Shown one piece after another: positions 1 through 12,078 of a stretch of DNA of 64,000 nt. The notes under the pieces are model-generated. The model was not told where the DNA came from. It did no database searches and saw only the letters and a program-made list of their open reading frames with translations. This stretch comes from Deinandra increscens subsp. villosa (taxonomy: Eukaryota; Streptophyta; Magnoliopsida; Asterales; Asteraceae). Made by a program: the position numbers and the translations under genes. The number at the start of each line of letters is the position of its first letter. Position 1 is the stretch's first letter. The stretch lies in the NCBI GenBank assembly GCA_039602395.1, contig JBCNJP010000023.1:89211578-89275577 (forward strand), read 5' to 3'.

Positions 1-79
1 TCTATATATAGATATACATCTTTCAAGACTAGTCCCTGTACAATATAAACTTATACACATATAAACATAGACTAATACA
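1..79 (-). repeat. Partial 3' LTR of minus-strand copia
   Basis: Read on the minus strand, position 79 starts TGTATTAG directly after a purine-rich CAGGGG tract (about 80-86), which fits a polypurine tract followed by the 3' LTR of the copia element whose pol remnants follow. The window edge cuts the LTR, so its length and other end are unknown. Confidence 0.45.
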
Positions 80-2450
80 CCCCTGCAGTTGGAGCGGGAG
101 GAGACCGGATGCTCAAACTGTCGTGAAAAATCTTAAACAAGGGACGCAGCAATCCTTTAGTGAAGATATATGCGTATTGATATGCAGAAGGAATATGCAA
201 AACCCGAATGTGTCCAATACGAACCTTTTCGCGAACGAAATGAATGTCAATCTCAACATGTTTAGTGCACTGGTGTTGAACTGGATTGCCAGATAAATAA
301 ACTGCAGAAACATTATCGCAATACACAACTGTGGCAGAGAGACGTAACAGTGGTGGGGGATAGACGAATACCGTAATCCAACGTGCCATGAAGGTAGCGC
401 AGTATGCGCTTCATGAACTGAAAATGTGGTTCCCGAGGGGCATGCATAAATAAACATATCTGCTGAACTGCATATGTAATATCTGGCCGAGTGAAAGTAA
501 GGTACTGAAGTGCCCCTGCAAGACTGCGGTAGAGAGGACCATCAGGTAATAGAGGAGCATCTGTAGCACTAAGTTTGGCATTCATATCAACTGGTGTGGC
601 CGAAGGCTTGCAGGTACTCATCGACGCACGTTGAATGATGTCCCGAGCATACTGAGACTGTTGTAGAAATACTCCTGAGGAGTCACGTGTGACCGTTATA
701 CCCAAAAAATGATGTAGAGGACCCAGGTCAGTCATAGCAAACTCACGGGAGATAGATGTAATTAATAACTTGAGAAAACCTGTATCTGAAGCAGTCAGAA
801 CAATGTCATCAACATATAATAATAAATAAGCGTTATGAATGCCACGACGATACACAAATAGGGATGTGTCAGACTGACTACTCTAAAACCCCTGCTGGAG
901 TAGGAATGTAGAGAACCGTGTGTACCAAGCACGTGGCGTCTGTTTAAGGCCATACAGTGACCGCTTAAGACGACAAACATAATCCGGAACACGTGAGTCA
1001 ATAAAAGATGGTGGTTGCTGCATGTAAATTGTCTCTTCTAAATCACCGTGTAAAAACGCAGTTTTAACGTCTAATTGGTGTATAGGCCAGTTTCGTGAAA
1101 CTGCTAATGATAACACCATCCGTATAGTGGCAGGCTTGATCACCGGGCTAAAAGTTTCCGTACAATCAATTCCCACGGTCTAAGATTTCCCATTAACCAC
1201 CAAGCGCGCTTTGTAGCGCTCAAGATACCCGTCTGATTTAAATTTGTGACGAAACAACCAAATGCACCTAATTACAGGTTGTTCAGACGGTCTCGGTACC
1301 AGTTCTCATGTCTCATTTTCCTGCAACGCTTTAAATTCATTGATCATAGCTTCACGCAAATTTGGGTCGTTAAATGCTTTGGTGTAGGAAGTGAGGATGG
1401 GATAGAGAGTGGGGTTAGTGGCGGCATGAAGGTTGAGACGTTAGACCGGTTTTGTGAGGCCCTACTTTGACTGAGTATGCATATGATGATGGTTGGTTTG
1501 AGGAGGGTGAGGGATCGTTGGTGCGGAGGAGGAGAGTGGTTGGGGTCCGAAGGGTTTGTTGGGCTGGACGAGGGTGTTGGGCCTTGGGAAGAAGTAGGGG
1601 AATTAGTTGGGGACTGGGCCAGCATGGAAGGAGTGGACTGGATATGTTCGGTCGGAGATGGGCTGGGTGAATGGGGCGGGTGACCGTATGAGGGGTCAGG
1701 GTCAATGATGGTAGGTGGGTTGGGAGAAATAATTTCCGGGTATGGAAAAACTGATTCATAAAAAATGACATGTCGAGAAATATGAACCCGACCGGAGACG
1801 GGGTCAAAGCATCGGTACCCACGGAAATGTTGAGGATACCCAAGAAAAATACAACGAACAAAACGTGTGTGAAGTTTATGGGGTTGCACGACCTAAAGGT
1901 TAGGATAACACACGCACCCAAAAGCACGGAGATGGTCATATGTGGGGTGGCGTTTATATAATGCAAACACGGTAGTGGTGAATTTCAAGCGTTTAATGGG
2001 CAAAATGTTGTGTAAGTAGGCTGCGGTATGGAGAGCCTCCACCCAGAAAGGTGGGGGAAGTCGGGCCTGGGTAAGGAGAGCACGAATTATGTCGTTTAGA
2101 TGGAAAAGCATCCGTTCAGCCTTGCCATTTTGGGAAGATGTTTGAGGGAAAGTAAATCGAAAAACAAGGCCGTTTTGTTGAGCAAAAGTCTGAAAATTTC
2201 GATTGTCAAATTTACCACTAGGATCACATTGAAAAGATTTAATATTTTTACTAAACTGTGTTTGAATGAATTTATGAAACTTTACAAATGTAGGATATGT
2301 TTCAGACTTGAATTTAAGAGGATACACCCAAACATAATTGGTAAAATTATCAAGAAGGACCATATAATATTTGTATCCAGATTTACTTAGAGCAGGCGAC
2401 GTCCATAGATCACAATGGATTATATGTTGATACCTAATATGTGCGTCATG
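72..2450 (-). pseudogene. Decayed Ty1/copia pol (integrase, RT, RNase H)
   Basis: This is a Ty1/copia polyprotein remnant. In minus-strand order it has the integrase core (about 2440-1893, with DNFTNYVWVYPL and the QNGKAER block carrying the catalytic Glu), then a Pro/Ser/Thr-rich linker (1889-1344). Next comes reverse transcriptase (1176-883 and 855-313, with MDVKTAFLHG-like and LLLYVDDIVLTAS motifs) and an RNase H tail (389-72, with VVYCDNVSAVYLS and KHVEIDIHFVREK). It is broken by stops near 1890 and 880, frameshifts between linker and RT and near 320, and loss of the middle of RNase H. The 5' part (gag, protease, start of integrase) ends abruptly at about 2460 against the next element. 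It is not functional. Confidence 0.9.
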
Positions 2451-2471
2451 TGAAGTATTTGAACGAGACGA

Positions 2472-2795
2472 TGTGAAGATTCAAGACAAGTTCAAGCTGC
2501 TCGCCGAACTAGGTCCGAACCTGAGGTTTGGACCAGGCGAACTTGGAGTTCGGCTGGAGTTCGGCCCAGACGCATATACTTTGTCTTGTAATCCGAATTG
2601 GTGAGAGACTAGTTGAGAGAGACCATATCTTAACTATGTGTTTTTTAGAGTGTTTCTCTAGAGAGCTTCATTGAGAGTTTGTAATTGAGTCTTTGTTGAT
2701 TCAATAAAACAAACTATTATTTACATCTCGTTTTCATCTCATTCTCACTCTACTATCAAGCAAACCTCTAGTAAGATCCGTCTTACGGTTTTTCA
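2472..2795 (+). repeat. Putative 5' LTR
   Basis: It begins TGTGAAGATTC and ends GGTTTTTCA just before the primer-binding site, which sets the right edge. A TTCAATAAAAC polyadenylation-like signal lies near 2700. No second copy is visible, so the left edge is inferred from TG and from the end of the neighbouring integrase homology. Confidence 0.55.
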
Positions 2796-2797
2796 AT

Positions 2798-2809
2798 TGG
2801 TATCAGAGC
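2798..2809 (+). promoter_or_regulatory. tRNA-Met primer-binding site
   Basis: TGGTATCAGAGC is complementary to the 3' end of plant initiator tRNA-Met, the usual primer for copia and many gypsy elements. It lies two bases after the inferred LTR end. Confidence 0.8.
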
Positions 2810-3004
2810 AAATCCAGGTTGCTCTATTGCGTTTGCTTTGATCATGGTCGTTTTCTTGATAAAACCGAGTATTTTTCAATCAAAAAACGAGCCAATCTTT
2901 GAACATTTCGAGTGCAATTCATTACTAAAACATTTATGTGGCTCATAACTGCTTAAAATCACGATTTTTTTACCAAAAACTACATTTCGGTCGAGTTCGT
3001 GTGT

Positions 3005-3232
3005 CTGGCAAATAACCGTCGTCCGAACCCCAGGTTCGTCGAAATAATCGCTCCGAACCCAGAGTTCGTCACTGTAACCGTTTCGAACTTAGAGTTCGTC
3101 TAAAGTTCGTCTGAAATTTTCCGTTCGTTTTGAAGTTCGTCAAGAGTTCGGTTCACGTTCGGAAAACTCAGAGTTCGTCAAGAGTTCGTCGGGAGTTCGT
3201 CAAGAGTTCGTCGCGAGTTCGTCAAAACAGTA
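3005..3232 (+). repeat. GTTCGTC short-repeat leader
   Basis: The core (A/G)AGTTCGTC recurs about ten times with irregular spacing, becoming nearly tandem at 3172-3230. GTTCGG variants also occur in the LTR (2530-2570). It lies between the primer-binding site and gag. Confidence 0.7.
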
Positions 3233-3249
3233 AAATTCATAATTTAAAA

Positions 3250-4014
3250 ATGTATGAAAATGAGGTATTCATTGAGTGTCATCGTCAGAATGTGCCAAAG
3301 TTGATAAATCTTGAAGATTATCATGGTTGGGCAACAAATTTTAGAGATTATGTTGTTGATTTGGATAAAAATTTGTGGATACCGGTTACGAATGAATTTC
3401 AGTATCCAACTTATTATGGTGGTGATTTTAAGGAGATGCATAATTGGTCAAGTGAAGAAAGAAAATCATATGATCAAAATAAAAAGGTTCTTGCACTTCT
3501 TCTGTTAGCTTTGCCTATAACTGTTAAAAGTTAAATCAGGAAGTATCGAAAAGCAAAACTGATATGGGATTTTGTTAAGACACAGTGTGAGGAACATATG
3601 TCTAAACTTTCTCAGAAAACAGTTGAAACAGTTGATCAAGATTTGAAGTTTAAAGTTAAAATTAAAGAGTTAGAGAATAAGGTGGGAAAGTTGACTGAAG
3701 AGAATATTTTTCTGACAAAAAGTTTATGATGGTTTAGTTGCAGAATTTTAAAAGGATATGTCTGCATCATGTTCAAATTGTTTGGAATTTGCTAGTATTA
3801 AGGAAGAATTGTTGAAAGAGAAGAATATATAGATAGAAGAATACAATAAAGCTAAAGCTAAGGAAAAAGAAGCCATTGAAGATTTTGATGCTTTATTTGA
3901 GAAGTGTTATCCTCTTCAACACAAATATGAAAATATTCATAAAATTTCAGTCGAAGCTGCTGATAGAATAATCTACCTTCAGGAGGAACTCACAAAGTTG
4001 CGTGATGAAAATAG
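3250..4014 (+). pseudogene. Copia gag-like gene, broken
   Basis: The frame starts at ATG 3250 (MYENEVFIE) and resembles the UBN2/DUF4219-type gag of plant copia elements: LEDYHGWATNFRDYVVDLD, then EERKSYDQNKKVLALLLLAL. It stops at 3532-3534, but homologous codons continue (AKLIWDFVKTQCEEHMSKLSQKTVE in pieces). They lead into a heptad-like Lys/Glu/Leu stretch (KELENKVGKLTEENIFLTKSL) that could form a coiled coil. Further stops follow, and the gap removes the remainder. No zinc knuckle is visible before the gap. Confidence 0.65.
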
Positions 4015-4514
4015 NNNNNNNNNNNNNNNNNNNNNNNNNNNNNNNNNNNNNNNNNNNNNNNNNNNNNNNNNNNNNNNNNNNNNNNNNNNNNNNNNNNNNN
4101 NNNNNNNNNNNNNNNNNNNNNNNNNNNNNNNNNNNNNNNNNNNNNNNNNNNNNNNNNNNNNNNNNNNNNNNNNNNNNNNNNNNNNNNNNNNNNNNNNNNN
4201 NNNNNNNNNNNNNNNNNNNNNNNNNNNNNNNNNNNNNNNNNNNNNNNNNNNNNNNNNNNNNNNNNNNNNNNNNNNNNNNNNNNNNNNNNNNNNNNNNNNN
4301 NNNNNNNNNNNNNNNNNNNNNNNNNNNNNNNNNNNNNNNNNNNNNNNNNNNNNNNNNNNNNNNNNNNNNNNNNNNNNNNNNNNNNNNNNNNNNNNNNNNN
4401 NNNNNNNNNNNNNNNNNNNNNNNNNNNNNNNNNNNNNNNNNNNNNNNNNNNNNNNNNNNNNNNNNNNNNNNNNNNNNNNNNNNNNNNNNNNNNNNNNNNN
4501 NNNNNNNNNNNNNN
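4015..4514. other. Assembly gap, 500 N
   Basis: Exactly 500 Ns. The round number suggests a default scaffold gap of unknown true size. It falls inside a copia element, where collapsed LTRs or repeats often break assemblies. Confidence 0.99.
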
Positions 4515-4785
4515 CACTCTATTAAATTTTGTTGCGGCGGATATAATATTGGTACACAAACAGTTACAATGTTATAGAACAACATAAAGAAATTGTAAAT
4601 ATAAAATGACTATGCCAGGACATTAAACGAAAATAATAGAGGGCAAAAAAGTAATGTATAAACGCAACGGTGTAAAATTAAAACAAATAAAACCTAAACG
4701 AAAAAAAAAAGGATTACTAGAGAAAAGAAAATTAAAAGCCAAACTCTCCAAGGATCAAACCTAAGACTTTTACGTGTCTCTACTC

Positions 4786-5576
4786 AAAGCATTCATAGGA
4801 GCATCTTTAAACCGATACTTATAATTTGTCTAAAAAGTCTCATATCTTAAATTCAACTTTCACTTTATAAAAACTCTCAGATCTCATTCTTCATCTTTAT
4901 CTTTATATATTCTTTTTTATTATTTATTTCTCTTTATTTCATTACAATATTAACTACTAACTATTTTATCTTATTATCTTTTTCTTCCAAAATGTAATTT
5001 TAGTAGTCTAATATAACAAGTTCGAGTCAAAGCTAGTACGTCTAAAAAATAATCTTATGGTTTTGGTTAAGATGGAACGACTTAAGAATAATATAATTAA
5101 ATAGAAGGTGTCCGGGCCAAGGCATACCCGTCTAAGAGTGGTCTTTTGCTCGGGGTAAGATGAGTTAAATTTAAAAAATAAAATAATGAAACTTTTTAGA
5201 AAATTAACACGTATGTATATTTATTAATCGTATTTTATTGATATTTTCATTAACTAATAATAATCGATATTTTTGGATTTGTATTATTCATTTTAATTTA
5301 TTTATCATAAATAATATTTATTTATTATTTGATATATTGAAGAGTATGTAGTTGGACAAAGATATATTTAATCATAAAGAGTATGTAGTTGGACAAAGAT
5401 ATATTTAATCATGAATAGTGATGTGTAAATATACATATCAATGTGTTATATTTTAAAAAAAAATTAAAGATAAATATAAAGATAAAGATGTGATGTGAGG
5501 AGAAAATAGAAGATTTTAAGAATTTTTTATAAAATTTAAATAAAGATATGTTTAAGATGCTATTGTGAATGCTCTC
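4786..5576. mobile_element. AT-rich non-autonomous inverted-repeat element
   Basis: The left end (AGCATTCATAGGAGCATCTT near 4788) matches the reverse complement of the right end (AAGATGCTATTGTGAATGCT ending 5573). The similarity continues inward: CATCTTTATCTTTATAT near 4890-4906 pairs with ATATAAAGATAAAGATG near 5473-5490. There is no coding potential. A clear target duplication was not found, so the superfamily is open (MULE or hAT MITE). Confidence 0.55.
5341..5414 (+). repeat. 37-bp perfect tandem duplication
   Basis: Two consecutive copies (5341-5377 and 5378-5414) start AGAGTATGTAGTTGGACAAA and differ only at the trailing base or two. It lies inside the AT-rich inverted-repeat element. 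Confidence 0.85.
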
Positions 5577-5639
5577 ACTACGCCACCTAACTCTCTTGTT
5601 AATTGCATTACGTTTATACATGTTTATTTATGAAGAAAA

Positions 5640-6210
5640 AAACGCTCCTTAAAAAGTAATAAAAAATAACAATTATCAGAGGTTGATCAAACAGGAATCA
5701 ATTCATCTTCTGAGTCTGATCGTGAATGAGGGGTTGAATGGCTCGAAATCAGCACTTGCACAAGTAACAGCATATTAGGACCAACATAGAACCGGAGATT
5801 GGGCTGTGTTTTAACCCTCCGGCGTGAGAATTAATGATCAGAGTAATCGGAGAAGAAAGTACTGCGAGAGAGGGTGTGTGAACGAGAGCATGAATGTGAT
5901 ATCTGAGCAACTCTAGGTATATATACCTAGGGTTGCATGAAGAGTGTTCGCGTGAGCCGCACGTGAGCGCACATGGACCTTTGTAGCAGTGGTTAGGAGA
6001 GGACGATTGAGATTAGATTGCATACGTTGGGTGCACAAATCCGCGCAACGTGGCATAACATATTTAAGGTATTATGAGTGCTTGATTATTCAGTGGTCCC
6101 GAAAGATTTGGATTGGACCATAACTATAAAATTAATCTTGCGCTCAAGCAAGAGCCGCGCGAAGCCTAAACAGACCGGAAATCAGATATATCCTATTCAA
6201 GTACAATAAT
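5640..6210 (-). other. GC-richer LTR-like segment, no gene
   Basis: This segment is clearly less AT-rich than its neighbours and has no open frame. It contains the 18-bp perfect palindrome CTAGGTATATATACCTAG (5913-5930), which includes a TATA-like core, and GCGC-rich words (CCGCACGTGAGCGC). It resembles a promoter-bearing LTR or gene-leader remnant, but no partner copy exists in the window. Confidence 0.3.
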
Positions 6211-7339
6211 AATTCACCCATCTCTTTCGTTTTCTAGCTATTATGTAATAATTAATAAAAATGAATTTTTCAATAAAAATGATCTAAAAGTTTTATCATG
6301 TATCATGTCTTTTAAACATTAAAAAAAAAGGTTTTAGAATAACTTTCTTTTTCGTCTTTGAGGTTTGGTTAAAATTGTCACTTTAATTAATTTTTTTAAA
6401 TTTTACCTGTGATGCTCTGTAGTTTTTACCTTTTGCCATTTCAGTCCAATTATTTAACATAGTTATATATATTTTGTGTTAAGTTGATAAAATTTACTAA
6501 ATTACCCCTAACTATTTAAAAAATATCTTCGAATAAAAAAACATGTTTAAAAGCTATACAAGATCAAAAAATATCATTCTGTCTCCGTCTCAACATACGT
6601 TCTTCTTTTTTTTTTTCTTTTTTTTGCCGGCAAGCACTAGAACCACAGCCGGTGACCAAGCATCCATTCCCAGCCTTGATGGTTTGTGTTCAAAGCCGAC
6701 TGCCATGAACCAAAATAGTTTCGCTTAAAAAGATCTAGAATGTGATTTATGAATGAGATGTAATTGAATTGAGAATCTCAGATATGAATCAGAAAATAAG
6801 AGAAAAATTTATTGAAATGTGAACATCTGATTACACATAGTAAATGTGTAAAAAGACAACATCCTCAAACCAACTATCTAGATATTTATAATGGTCAGGT
6901 GCCTGATGTGAATCCATAGCAGCAATCTACTTTGGATTTTTTGCTGCTGTTTTGAACCATTTTGGCATAGTGGTAGCAAGCATGGCAATATGAAGAGCAT
7001 TATTAGAAAGGGAGGCAAAGTCAGCTTTATGTTTTGGTTAATGCCTAGTTTGGCTTCTGTGAGTCACTTACAATATACATTTTATAAACTTTTAACCGTG
7101 ACAAATGTCGTTAAGAAACTTTAATAAAGTTTAAAACAAGTTATAATTATCCAAAATAACATCAATATAAGTTCTAATCAAATTATATTTATCAAAATAT
7201 ATCAGACTTTCAGTTATCTTCGATGGATGGTTTGTTTTAGAATCTCTAGCGGCAAGTGACGAAGTGACGATTTGTTTTCGCCAGATCAGTTAACTTTAAT
7301 TAAAAAAATAGTGAAAAACCCTACGGCCCTACCTTTTTT
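6211..7339. other. AT-rich spacer
   Basis: No supportable gene was seen. There is a T homopolymer run near 6605-6628 and short open frames without protein-like composition. Confidence 0.5.
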
Positions 7340-7522
7340 CATTGTTTTAAAAATGTTTTTTTAACTTAATTAAAAAAACGGTTCACACGGTTGAACCGGC
7401 CGGAAAACCCGCCGGTTCATTTTTTTTGTCTGGAACTACTAAAAACCGTCCTCAACTGAACCGGTGCACCCACCGGTTCAACCGGTTGAACCGGCCGGTT
7501 CAATCCGGTTTTTAAAACATTG
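7340..7522. mobile_element. Putative short MITE rich in CCGGTT
   Basis: The ends are imperfect inverted repeats (CATTGTTTTAAAAA on the left, TTTTTAAAACATTG on the right, one mismatch). The interior repeats GAACCGGCCGG and ACCGGTTGAACCGG, which are self-complementary. It sits at the edge of a copia linker remnant. No convincing target duplication was found, so the call is tentative. Confidence 0.5.
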
Positions 7523-7992
7523 CCTGTGACCATTGGATGAATGGAGGTTGATGGTGGAGGTAAGGGGGCAGTAGGTTCTAAGTTGGTCTTAGATTAATGG
7601 TTAGGTGTTTGTGGTTGTTTAGAAATAGGGAAGTTAGGCGAAGTGGGCTCAGACGGTGAAGAAGAAGTAGTTGATGGGGTCGGCGATGTGGGCTCAGGGA
7701 TTTGGGTTGACAAGTGGGATGGCGTAGAAGTGTGAATTATAGGGTTGTCATGATTTGGTGTGAGAATTATAAAGATGGCAAGGATTAGATTGAACATGAG
7801 GTGGAATATGAGGGGTGGAGGGGTAAGTTGTGCTTGCTTTTGACAAGGGTTAGGTAATTCTTCCAAAAAGGTGGATAAGTTTAAAGTTACTAATTCACTT
7901 GTGTCAACTATTTTTCCAAAAGAAAATTTTGCTTCATTAAACCTTGCGTGTCGGGTAACATAGATACGAGACGTGGTCGGATCTAGACATCG

Positions 7993-9030
7993 ATGTCACA
8001 TTCCAACTGACGACGGAATATGTCAGGACGCGATGATTGTCCAGATGCACACAACACTATTTAATGTTGCGATATTCTTAATCAGCCCATTTCATAACAT
8101 TCAGATAATACATAAAAATCCAGTACAAGCAATAATGAATATCAGATTAACTTGTTTAATTCAAGTCTTGTTAAGTCCACATGCAACCTAAATTGTCATC
8201 AATGAGATCATCAATATCAAACAGCAAGCCTGCAACATGTATAAAATAAAGGGTCAACTATGAATAGTTGGTGAGTAAACATATGGTTAGCATACTACAT
8301 AGATTAAAGCAATTGCGATTCATTGAGTCAAGTGTTTTATCCAACAGTGTTCAACAAGTCATATACGTGATATGCACCAAACCTAGACAGTAAGGGAGCA
8401 ATCACCCGACGCCACACACGAGGCAGGCCGGGTGGGTTATCAGCCGATAGATCTATCCTTGTTGTCACAGCTTGATGGTTAATGGTACGCATGCGATTAG
8501 TGATTAGCGAATATCCACACATAGTATCCAACAAGTATCACATAATAGAATATCACACATAGAGCACACAGAATCGCATAAAATTTTACATAATAAGGAA
8601 TTTAGAGTTTTGAATACCGATACATGTGACGTGCACCCCAAAATATTGAAAGGAAAGATGGGCTATGAATACTCACCAGGCGAAGGAGACACGAATAAAT
8701 AACGACACCACGTAAAGGATCGGTTAGACCCGAAGACGGTCTTGACGACTAAACGAGATGGATGAATAAATAAATAACAATTAAATAACTAATTTCACGA
8801 CACAACCGACTCGACGACTCGTTGGTGATTTAATTATGGTGATAACGTACGATCCTGGTCATGAGGTAGGTCATTTCTAAGACTAAACATGCGACGTCAA
8901 GCAATTTTTGATAAACGTTATATATATTTATTTTCCATGAGAACACATAGGCCACAAATATCATCCAAGAATTAATTAACGTTCATTTAAACATAATCAT
9001 AACATTTATTCGAGATCTTGACATGAATCG

Positions 9031-9084
<54 letters not shown>

Positions 9085-10623
9085 TATTTATTTTTAACCT
9101 AAACCCTAATTTAATTATTTCTAGTCAACATAATTATTCAAAGTCAAATCTTGTTGCATGGAAATCATCCAAACTAATTTATTTATGGCTAATCATGATC
9201 AAACATCCTAGATCTATCATCCATCATCATCAAGACATCATTTCTATGTGGATGTAAACATGCATGAACAATATACATATTTATTTTCCTGAAAAAATCC
9301 ATCACTTTATCAATTTTCATCCACAAAACCCTAGATCTACCATCAAAATCAATCATTTATGAATAACCATGCATAAAATATGATCTTTAATAAGATTAAC
9401 CAATAGCCATCTAGTTCCATCAAGATTCATTAACAATAAATCATAAAAATCAATAAAAACTAATTGAAATCTAAATTTTGATCATTTTATCACAAGATCT
9501 AACATCTATGAACATGTGTAGACAAGATCTAGCTTAAAAAATGACATAAAAATCTAATCTTTATCATGAAATAGCATGAACATAGGAAGATGGAAGCAAG
9601 TTTTAAAGAAAGGCACCAAAGACGATGAAAACCCACACTTTTCTATGTTTAAAATCCCCCAACATGAGCTCAAAAGTCTCTAAAATGAAGATCTAGATGA
9701 TGAATATCCGAAAACAGCCGCAAATGGCGGCTAGGGTTTAGAATGGTAGACAAAATGAAGCAAAAACGCGTTTTAAAACAGATTTTTAGGGTTTTCCCCG
9801 ACTTGTTCAGTTCGCGGGTCGCGAAGGGCATGTCCCTGGGTGGCTCGCGTACCGTGGCGCCTTCCCGGGTTAGCCCTTCTTTGACTTGTGTTGACTAATC
9901 GAGTTTATTGGATTTTCGGGCACGTAAATTGGGGTTTTAGCATCCCATTTTCTCACCATTGGATTCATTGCATCATTTCCACTAGAAACAAGTACAAATA
10001 TGACATATAAAAAATTTCAAATATCAGTTAAAAAATAATACGTTTTTGGTGGGTTTTATCGGTTTCACTTTAATTTCTTCATTCTTTTCCGTTTTTGAGT
10101 CTCATTTTCATCGTTTTTCACCATTTTACATTCTCAATCATATGAAACACGTTAAAGCTTATAAATTTGAATATTTCATGTCAAATGTCGAATTATGATC
10201 AAATATAATGCGTTTTCGGGTACTTTGACGTACGTATCACTGATAGGTTAATCACCAACGTTTCGAGACACAATTTGTGCGTGATGAATTGTGATGTTTT
10301 AAGACTAATAGGCTCATAAATATATTACTTTTTGACTTACGATACACAAAAACGTGACTTCCCGGTTAACGACGATTTGCGTACCAAAATCGCGTAAAAA
10401 TTCCGAATTGCTTTGTTTTCAATTCGAGGAGTCCAAATTTGGATCCAATTGATCTTAATTAATTATTTGACTTTGAACAACGATTATGAGTCATTTTAGA
10501 ACTTTTTTTTTGAAGATTAAACACCCGAGAATTCTCCCGGTACTTATTAAACTATAAATAAAAAAAAACGTAAAATTTCAAAATGGGCCGGGTTTCAAAA
10601 TTGGATAATTTGTAAATGTTACA
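7993..10623. mobile_element. 2,631-bp LTR-like insertion (probable solo LTR)
   Basis: It is flanked by 5-bp duplications ATCGA (7988-7992 and 10624-10628), starts TGTCACATT and ends AATGTTACA, the TG...CA form of LTRs. The interruption falls exactly within a copia codon series that is restored when the element is removed. The interior has no recognisable retroviral domain and no primer-binding site. A long solo LTR of a Ty3/gypsy (Tekay/Athila size class) element is the simplest reading; a non-autonomous LARD is the alternative. Orientation is uncertain. Confidence 0.75.
9034..9081. repeat. (AT)n microsatellite
   Basis: About 48 bases of uninterrupted alternating A and T inside the LTR-like insertion. 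Confidence 0.95.
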
Positions 10624-11590
10624 ATCGACAACCCTTGTGTTGAGGACTATATCCATTAAAGACACAAGGAATAATTCTTGAAGCCAATTTATGAGGAGAG
10701 TAGTCACGTAAGTAGGGAAAAACTTGACAACTTTAGGCTTTAAAATTCCCATATTTTGGCGTTTGAGAAATATAAACTCAAAGGGAGTTTTGTGATTCAA
10801 AATTTTAGCCGGTAACTAGTTGATGATATATGTTGCGGATATGAAAGCATCAACCCAGTAACGTGCGGACATATGGGCATTAAATAACATGGCAAGGCCC
10901 ATTTCGACTACGTGTCGATGTTTTCTTTCGGCCCTACCATTTTGTTGGGGTGTGTAAGGACACGAAATACGGTGAAAAGTACCGTTATCCTCTAAGATTT
11001 TGCGAACGGTATTGTTGAAAAGTTCCATTCCACCATCGCTTTGGAATATTTTTATCTTGCCTGAGCATTGGTTTTGAACAAGATTGATAAAGGCAGTGAG
11101 CACCGAGTAAAATTCCGCCTTTGTTTTAAGAGGATAAAACCAAGTGAAGCGTGAATAGTCATCCACAAAAAAACATAGTATAAGTAGCCATAAGTGGAAC
11201 AAATGGGTGTCGGTACCCACAAATCACAATGGATAAATCTAAAACATTTAAGGATCGTTTTTTATTATTATCAAAGGGTAATCGATGACCCTTTGAAAGT
11301 TCACAAGACTCACATTTATCAGGCCTAGACAAAAGAGAAGTACATAACGGATAACACATCGAGTTTATTCATAATTGAAATAACATCAAAAGAAACATGG
11401 CTAAGACGCTTATGCCATAACTCACAAGAGGCTCGATTTGAAACACCATGACTAGCAGCAAGGGCTTGAGGTTCATCTTTAAGCACATAAAGCCCTTTTC
11501 ACACTCTGCTTTAGCTAGTACTGCTTTTGTTTTCTGATCCTGGATGATAAAAAATGGTTGACACCCAGTTCACTTTTGAATGTCTCAGGC

Positions 11591-12078
11591 TTGCAAGCAA
11601 TGAAAGCCCTATAGGAACAACCTCTTTTCTTCTCACCTGTTTTCAGACCAAGTCCACCCAAAGTGTTCATGAAGAAGAACATATATTTAATTACAACTTA
11701 ATAACTTAGAAAGTGATTTTTTTTTTTCATATTTGTTACATTAAACATGTCATTTTCTTCATTAATGCTCTAACCAAGACAAATACAATTCTCTTGTGTA
11801 GGTCCACTAAGTATCAATTTCAAAAATTCAACATGGTCTAACATTACATTGGAGTTGAACGAACAATCATGGACAAAGGTTTATGTTTTTACCCTGCATT
11901 TGATCACCCCTCTTGTGTTATGAAATATAAAACTTGTAGATTCTTTTTGATACACACTTTTAATATATAGGGTAACTATGTTTAAGTAGATAAGGTATGA
12001 TCTATAAGCACACACTCTAGTTATACACAATGCTTAAGAGATGTACTTGCATCTAGATAAAGATTGGGGTAATAACTT
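11591..12078. other. Spacer, no gene seen
   Basis: AT-rich sequence between the copia remnant and the LINE 3' end. There is a T run near 11717 and no protein-like frame. Confidence 0.5.

Larger units (their letters stand above)
2472..4014 (+). mobile_element. 5' part of plus-strand copia element, cut by gap
   Basis: A putative 5' LTR (2472-2795, TG...CA) is followed by a tRNA-Met primer-binding site (2798-2809), a leader rich in GTTCGTC repeats, and a gag-like frame that runs into the gap of Ns at 4015. It abuts the minus-strand copia remnant at about 2460, so it may have inserted into it. No 3' LTR can be found, so a target duplication cannot be tested. Confidence 0.7.
7523..11590 (-). pseudogene. 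Decayed Ty1/copia pol, split by a 2.6-kb insertion
   Basis: In minus-strand order there is a gag-pre-integrase region (about 11580-11400; KTKAVLAKAECEK and CELWHKRLSHVSFDVI) followed by the integrase core (11220-10816; VDDYSRFTWFYPLKTKAEF, FQSDGG, YTPQQNGRAERK). The post-core block (10800-10624; PCVFNGYSPQHKG in a shifted frame) follows. After the insertion at 7993-10623 come CLDPTTSRIYVTRHARFN and a Pro/Ser/Thr linker (down to about 7540, ending near HPMVT). Removing the insertion and one copy of ATCGA rejoins HKGCRCLDP in frame. RT and RNase H are missing. Several frameshifts and stops show it is dead. Confidence 0.88.

Noticed and set aside
6543..6728. 61-codon frame with poly-Phe
   Set aside because: The Phe run is a T homopolymer; composition is not protein-like.
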